Assembly: GCA_964550855.1 (NCBI GenBank)
Contig: CAZKBQ010000119.1
Location: 1-9,088 of the forward strand
Origin: JAGOBP01 sp964550855
Lineage (GTDB): Bacteria; Chloroflexota; Anaerolineae; Fen-1058
Reading direction: 5' to 3'
DNA: 9,088 bases
The notes beneath the pieces are model-generated. The model searched no databases. It worked only from the letters and a program-made list of their open reading frames with translations, and was not told the DNA's origin. This document shows positions 5,618-9,088 of this stretch, in pieces. Within the stretch, counting starts at the first letter, position 1; every line of letters begins with the position of its first letter. The position numbers and the translations under genes were made by a program.

Positions 5618-6196
5618 ATGACCGCCATGCGAAAAGCGCACAGGCCCGATCGGGCTGTGGCGCGCCGTCGGGCTAATCTGCAGTCCATCGTGATCGGCAG
5701 CGCCGTCCTGGTGCTGGTGGGCGGCGCACTGCTGTGGATGCTGTCAGGTGCGGGCGCAGCTTCGCCCGCGGTGGTGCGCGCGGCGCGCGTGGGATCGGTC
5801 CTCTCTGATTTTGTGCTGACCGACATCAACGGTGTCACGCATCACGCCAGTGACTATCGCGGGCAGGTGCTGATCATTAACGGCTGGGCCACGTGGTGTC
5901 CGCCGTGCCGCGCCGAGATGCCCGACCTGCACGCTTTCTACCTGGCGCACAAAGCCGACGGCGTGCAGCTGCTGGCGATCAACTCCGGCGAAGATCGCGC
6001 CACGGTGCAAAGCTTCATCAGCGCGCAGCAGTTCACTTTTCCTGTGCTGCTCGATCCTGCCGGAGTGCTGAATCGGCTGGGCGTTAGCGGCCTGCCCACC
6101 ACCATCATCGTCGGGCGCGATGGAGTGGTGAAGTACATTCACACCGGCATGATTACGCCGGAGATTTTGCAGGCCGCGGTCGCGCCGCTGTTGTGA
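5618..6196 (+). CDS. TlpA/ResA-like membrane-anchored thioredoxin-fold protein
   Basis: 192-aa thiol-disulfide oxidoreductase. Seen: a basic N-terminus (Arg/Lys at 5-18), one hydrophobic segment (about 21-43) that fits a signal anchor, then an AhpC-TSA/redoxin-type domain with WCPPC (93-97) in NGWATWCPPCRAEMP and a cis-proline loop GLP (P160). The catalytic domain should face outside the membrane (positive-inside rule). The WCPPC dithiol is typical of reducing TlpA/ResA proteins that act in cytochrome c maturation or copper-centre assembly, but no such genes are in view. ATG 5618 is chosen because GAGGTGA (5609-5615) lies just upstream; ATG 5627 is possible. It is in an operon with the reductase. 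Since that enzyme is cytoplasmic, electrons would have to cross by a CcdA/DsbD-type protein not seen here. Confidence 0.88.
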   Translation: MTAMRKAHRPDRAVARRRANLQSIVIGSAVLVLVGGALLWMLSGAGAASPAVVRAARVGSVLSDFVLTDINGVTHHASDYRGQVLIINGWATWCPPCRAEMPDLHAFYLAHKADGVQLLAINSGEDRATVQSFISAQQFTFPVLLDPAGVLNRLGVSGLPTTIIVGRDGVVKYIHTGMITPEILQAAVAPLL

Positions 6197-6213
6197 TCCA
6201 TACCTCGACGCAC

Positions 6214-6249
6214 AAGGGGACGAGCGTTCGTGCGCTCGTCCCCTTTTTT
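6214..6249 (+). terminator. strong intrinsic terminator after the TlpA-like gene
   Basis: A 13-bp perfect stem, 6214-6226 (AAGGGGACGAGCG) with 6233-6245 (CGCTCGTCCCCTT), a 6-nt loop TTCGTG, and a T6 run at 6244-6249. It is 17 nt past the stop codon. The T run is on the plus strand only, so it ends the reductase-tlpA transcript. Confidence 0.93.
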
Positions 6250-6264
6250 CCGTCTGTGCATGTC

Positions 6265-6286
6265 GGGCGGCTTTCCATCGCCGCCC
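6265..6286 (-). repeat. GC-rich hairpin at the end of livM
   Basis: Perfect 7-bp stem GGGCGGC (6265-6271) / GCCGCCC (6280-6286), 8-nt loop. It overlaps the last base of the livM stop codon. No U tract follows on the minus strand, so it may protect the 3' end or act as a weak terminator. Confidence 0.5.
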
Positions 6287-7338
6287 TATTGTGATCGCCG
6301 GCGCAGCCGATCGAGCCACGCGCGCCCCTTCAAATGCCACGTGCCCACGATGCCGTAGGGCAGGAACATCACGATCGCCACGTAGATCACGCCCAGCGCA
6401 AAACTCGCGCTTTCACCCAGATAGCGGTTGAGGAAGAACTCCAGCAGCCGATAGACGGCCGCGCCCACCAGCGCCCCGGTCAGCGTGCCCACCCCGCCGA
6501 TGAGGATCATCAGCAGCGCGGCCACGGTGAAGCCCAGCCCGGCCGTGTTGGGGCTGACGAGGGGCTGATACAGCGCGTACAGTGTGCCCGCCAGCGCTGC
6601 CGTAATCGACGCGATCAGCAGCGCGGCAAACTTGAACCAGAACGTGTGGTAACCCAGCATTCGCGCGCGATCTTCATTCTCGCGCGTGGCGATGCACACC
6701 CGCCCGGTGGGCGAATCGACGAAGCGCCGGTACAACCAGAACACGCCGATCAAGATCGCCAGCGTCAGGAAGTAAAAGCGCAGCCGCTCGTCGGTGGCGT
6801 TCAACCAATCGGGTTTGGGAATGGCCTGCAGGCCCACGTCGCCGCCGGTGACGGCGCTCACCTCGCGCGTCTGGATGACGATGTGAAACACCGATGCAAA
6901 ACCCAGCGTGACCAGCGCAAAGGTGATGCCCTTGACGCGCGGCAGCACCAGGCCGAACAGCAGGGCTTGCAGCACGCCAGCGACCAGCACGGCGAGCAAC
7001 GTCGGCAGCAGGTCCCAGCCCGCCGACTTTAAGAGGATGCCGGTGACGTACGCGCCGATGGAGAAGAACATGGCGTGCCCAAAGGACAACAAGCCGGTGA
7101 TGCCCAGCACCAGATCGTAACTCAGCGCGTACAGGCCCAGGATGAAGACCTCGATGAGCAGCCCCTGATAGAATTTGGAATTGCCCGCGCGGTTGATCAG
7201 CACGTCCAGCGGCGATTCGCCGCTGAACACGGCCACGACGAACGGCAGCGCGATCAGACCGAGAAGGGTGAGCCAGTACGATCGGGTGTTGGACAGCCGC
7301 GCGCGCGGCGTGTTGGCGGAAGCATTGATCGTCGCCAT
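6286..7338 (-). CDS. livM: branched-chain amino-acid ABC transporter permease LivM
   Basis: 350-aa inner-membrane permease of the LivHMGF high-affinity transporter for Leu, Ile and Val (family members may also carry urea or other amides). About eight to ten hydrophobic segments are visible. Family blocks: LVLGITGLLSFGHAMFFSIGA (near 77-97) and the cytoplasmic EAA-type loop GRVCIATRENEDRARMLGY, which docks on the ATPase, followed by KFAALLIASITAALAGTLYA. The length is normal for LivM. The start ATG is preceded by AAGGAG (7345-7350) lying inside the last codons of livH, with only 3 nt between the two genes, so translation is coupled. The substrate-binding protein LivK is not in view, so the substrate is inferred from family only. 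Confidence 0.93.
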   Translation of the reverse strand: MATINASANTPRARLSNTRSYWLTLLGLIALPFVVAVFSGESPLDVLINRAGNSKFYQGLLIEVFILGLYALSYDLVLGITGLLSFGHAMFFSIGAYVTGILLKSAGWDLLPTLLAVLVAGVLQALLFGLVLPRVKGITFALVTLGFASVFHIVIQTREVSAVTGGDVGLQAIPKPDWLNATDERLRFYFLTLAILIGVFWLYRRFVDSPTGRVCIATRENEDRARMLGYHTFWFKFAALLIASITAALAGTLYALYQPLVSPNTAGLGFTVAALLMILIGGVGTLTGALVGAAVYRLLEFFLNRYLGESASFALGVIYVAIVMFLPYGIVGTWHLKGRAWLDRLRRRSQ

Positions 7339-7341
7339 CGA

Positions 7342-8902
7342 TCACTCCTTCCGCCCGAAGAGGCCCTGCGGCAAAATCAGCAGGATGACGACCATCAACA
7401 GCACGGTTGAGGCCGGCACCAGCGGCGGCGAAGGCTTGAACGGCTCCGCCAGAAACGGCAGTTGAATGCCGATCTGTCCGTATTTGATGATGAATTGCTG
7501 TACCAGCCCCACGATGATCGCGCCGACCGCTGCGCCGGGAAAACTGGTCAGGCCGCCGATAACCAGTGCGATGAGCGCGCCCAGCAGCACCACCTCACCC
7601 ATCTCGGCGGTGAGGCCCAGCGACGGCCCGGCCACTGCGCCGCCAAAGGCCGCCAGCCCTACGCCCAATCCAAAGACCAGCGTAAACACCCGCCGCACGT
7701 TGATGCCCAGCGCCTCCACCATCTCGCGATCCTGCACGCCCGCGCGGATGATCATGCCCAACCGCGAGCGTTGCAGCAGCAGCCACACACCGATCAGCAC
7801 CACCAGCCCCACGACGATGACGAAAATTTCATTGTACGTGCGGATGCGCCCGTCCATGAAGCGGATCGTAGAGCAGCCATTCGCCAGCCAGTCGCCCACG
7901 GTAGAGGCGGGGCACGCGCCGCCTGATACGCTAAACAATGCAGGGCGCGGCATGTCGATCTGGCTGCGCCCCCACCACGCGCGCACCACTTCAATGCCGA
8001 TGACGCCGATGCCCAGCGTCAACATCAACTGGTACATCGGGCGTGTATACAGCGGACGGATCAACGTCGCCTCCATCGCGCTGCCCAGCCCCAGCCCCAC
8101 CAGAAAGGCCGTGGTCAGGCCGATGATGAACAGCCAATTTGTATCGAGCGCGAACAACCACTCGGTAAGCGGCTGGTTGATCAGGAAGACGATCAGGCCC
8201 GTAACGATCAATCCAACGGATAAGATCAGGGGTTTTACTAAGCCCCGATCGATCTTCGCGCCCGACGATCGGCCCTGCGCGAATCCGGCCCCGCCCAGCG
8301 CCAGCAGCGCGCCGCCCGCGATCAGGCTCGCCAACCCGATCAGCGGCGAGATGGTGTAAGCCGCCGCCGCGACCGGCGGGCGCTGCCCTTGCTGCAAAAG
8401 GATGGTGAGCGCGATGGGACTCTGCTGATAATCCGCGGCGTTCCAGATGGCAACCGGCGCATTGCTCAACCCCAAGAACGTCACGCCCGCCCCGGCGATC
8501 AGCGCCGCCCACGGCCAGATGCGCCCGATCGCGCCGCCGAGCGATCGACGGGCGAGCAGCGCCTCCCACACCGGTTTCAGCAGCATGCCGCCCGCGATCA
8601 GCGCCAGCGGCGTTGCGNNNNNNNNNNNNNNNNNNNNNNNNNNNNNNNNNNNNNNNNNNNNACGCGCCGAACATGAAGAACGCGCCGTGCGCCAAATTCA
8701 GCACATCCATCAGGCCGAAGATCAGCGACAGACCCGCGGCCGTCAAGAACGTCACCGCACCCACCGACAGGCCGCGCAGTGTGGTGATGACCCCGTCCTG
8801 GGTGCTCATGCCCTGCATTGCCAGCAGGAACAGCAGCGCCAGCGCAAACAGCACGCTCGCTTGCAGGCGGTTCTTGCGAAGGAGTTCACCCCAAGTCGTC
8901 AT
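7342..8902 (-). CDS. livH: branched-chain amino-acid ABC transporter permease LivH, enlarged, interrupted by assembly gap
   Basis: LivH-type permease seen as two pieces: 80 residues (8902-8662) ending in the family block GLMDVLNLAHGAFFMFGA (63-80), and 424 residues (8616-7342) after the N run. The two pieces are in different frames across the 44 N; a gap length of 1 modulo 3 would restore one gene. The C-terminal piece ends with typical LivH sequence: ATLIRPLYTRPMYQLMLTLG, the EAA-like loop MIIRAGVQDREMVEALGINV, and LILPQGLFGRKE. LivH is usually about 290-310 aa, and here at least 504 are visible. Roughly 180 extra residues with about three hydrophobic segments lie between the gap and the segment NWLFIIGLTTAFLVG. 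A second loop carries two cysteines (GGACPASTVGDWLANGC). There is no Shine-Dalgarno site before ATG 8902. The pairing with livM is very strong evidence for the role. Confidence 0.85.
8618..8661. other. assembly gap (44 N) inside livH
   Basis: Unsequenced scaffold gap. The flanking LivH halves are out of frame by one base if the gap were really 44 nt, so the stated length is an estimate. Confidence 0.99.
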
Positions 8903-8912
8903 GATTGATCAG

Positions 8913-8941
8913 ATTATGCACTGGCATAGAGATGTCAGTGC
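8913..8941 (-). promoter_or_regulatory. putative livHM promoter -10 and overlapping dyad operator
   Basis: A -10-like CATAAT (8913-8918, minus strand) lies 10 nt from the livH ATG, and a CTGACA hexamer is at 8933-8938, but the spacing is only 14 nt. An inverted repeat GCACTGGCAT (8918-8927) / ATGTCAGTGC (8932-8941), 9 of 10 pairs around AGAG, covers the area just upstream of the -10 and touches it. This is the layout of a regulator-binding site. If the -10 is real, the mRNA would start 3-4 nt before the ATG. Confidence 0.45.
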
Positions 8942-8950
8942 TACAATGCC

Positions 8951-8979
8951 GCCGGGGGCAAACGCTGCTTTCCCCCGGC
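8951..8979 (-). repeat. G/C-rich hairpin between the ATPase gene and livH
   Basis: Stem GCCGGGGG (8951-8958) / CCCCCGGC (8972-8979), extended inward by AAA/TTT (8960-8962/8969-8971) past a bulged C. It follows the ATPase stop codon but has no U tract on either strand, so termination is possible but not shown. Confidence 0.5.
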
Positions 8980-8990
8980 CGCCCAGCCCA

Positions 8991-9088
8991 TCACGCCGCG
9001 CCCAGATAGCGTTGAATCGTCTCCGGCTCGTTCAGGAGCGCGGCCATGCGGCCTGTCCGCACCGAGCGGCCCTCTTCGATAATGACGT
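8991..9088 (-). CDS. ABC transporter ATP-binding protein, C-terminal 31 residues (LivF/LivG type)
   Basis: Only the last 31 codons are in the window, ending in TGA at 8991-8993. The tail reads VIIEEGRSVRTGRMAALL and then NEPETIQRYLGAA. This matches the usual LivF/LivG ending: beta strand with 'E.G', then 'G.. ..LL..P.V...YLG'. It is on the same strand as and 88 nt upstream of livH, so it is the ATPase of the branched-chain transporter. LivF and LivG cannot be told apart from this piece. Walker and signature motifs lie outside the window. Confidence 0.8.
   Translation of the reverse strand, partial: VIIEEGRSVRTGRMAALLNEPETIQRYLGAA

Noticed and set aside
6334..7032. Plus-strand reading frame rich in Gln, His and Arg opposite livM
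   Set aside because: The composition is what antisense hydrophobic membrane codons give; livM is certain on the other strand.
7466..8359. Plus-strand reading frame of 297 codons opposite livH
   Set aside because: It is a Ser/Pro/Thr-rich shadow of the membrane protein on the minus strand, with no ribosome site or domain.
8951..8979. Intrinsic terminator after the ATPase gene
   Set aside because: The stem is good, but no U tract follows on the minus strand, so it is recorded as a hairpin only.
1..9088. CRISPR array, tRNA or rRNA gene, prophage or toxin-antitoxin module
   Set aside because: No spaced direct repeats, no cloverleaf or rRNA sequence, and no phage or toxin-like small gene pair were found on either strand.

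Overview
The window is GC-rich bacterial DNA (roughly 60% G+C by eye), with sigma70-type promoters, strong Shine-Dalgarno sites, a transcription-attenuating T-box leader and a branched-chain amino-acid ABC transporter. The IleRS sequence style, the T-box and the mix of genes suggest an environmental Gram-positive-like lineage such as Chloroflexota. That placement is inference and rests on no database search. A run of 44 N at 8618-8661 shows that this is a scaffolded draft or metagenome contig.

Layout. (a) 1-2502, minus strand: a promoter (TTGACA, 17 nt, CATAAT) drives a T-box riboswitch with a likely isoleucine (ATC) specifier, a T-box bulge fitting an A73 tRNA, and an attenuator. It is followed by an AlaX-type alanyl-tRNA editing protein and then isoleucyl-tRNA synthetase, which runs off the left edge. 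The IleRS has GVHH in place of the class I HIGH signature. (b) 2499-3491, minus strand: a metallo-beta-lactamase-fold hydrolase with a Lys/Ala-rich, histone-H1-like tail; its stop codon lies inside the -35 box of the T-box promoter. (c) 3537-3589: back-to-back promoters. (d) 3634-4494, plus strand: a small Trm112-like zinc-ribbon protein and a HEAT-repeat protein, bracketed by a 26-nt inverted repeat with one mismatch. (e) 4630-6249, plus strand: a thioredoxin-reductase-like flavoprotein whose NADPH-binding signature is degenerate, then a membrane-anchored TlpA-like thioredoxin, closed by a strong intrinsic terminator. (f) 6286-9088, minus strand: LivM, an unusually long LivH interrupted by the N gap, and the C-terminal end of a LivF/LivG ATPase.

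Working together: the left part is an amino-acid-starvation module. Uncharged tRNA-Ile should release the attenuator and raise both IleRS and a tRNA-editing deacylase. The right part imports branched-chain amino acids, the substrate class of that synthetase, although the two are separated by unrelated genes. The middle is a thiol-redox pair next to a possible Trm112/HEAT cassette.

The strongest leads are the T-box(Ile)-alaX-ileS unit with its altered HIGH motif, the 26-nt inverted repeat, the NADPH-motif-less reductase and the oversized LivH.
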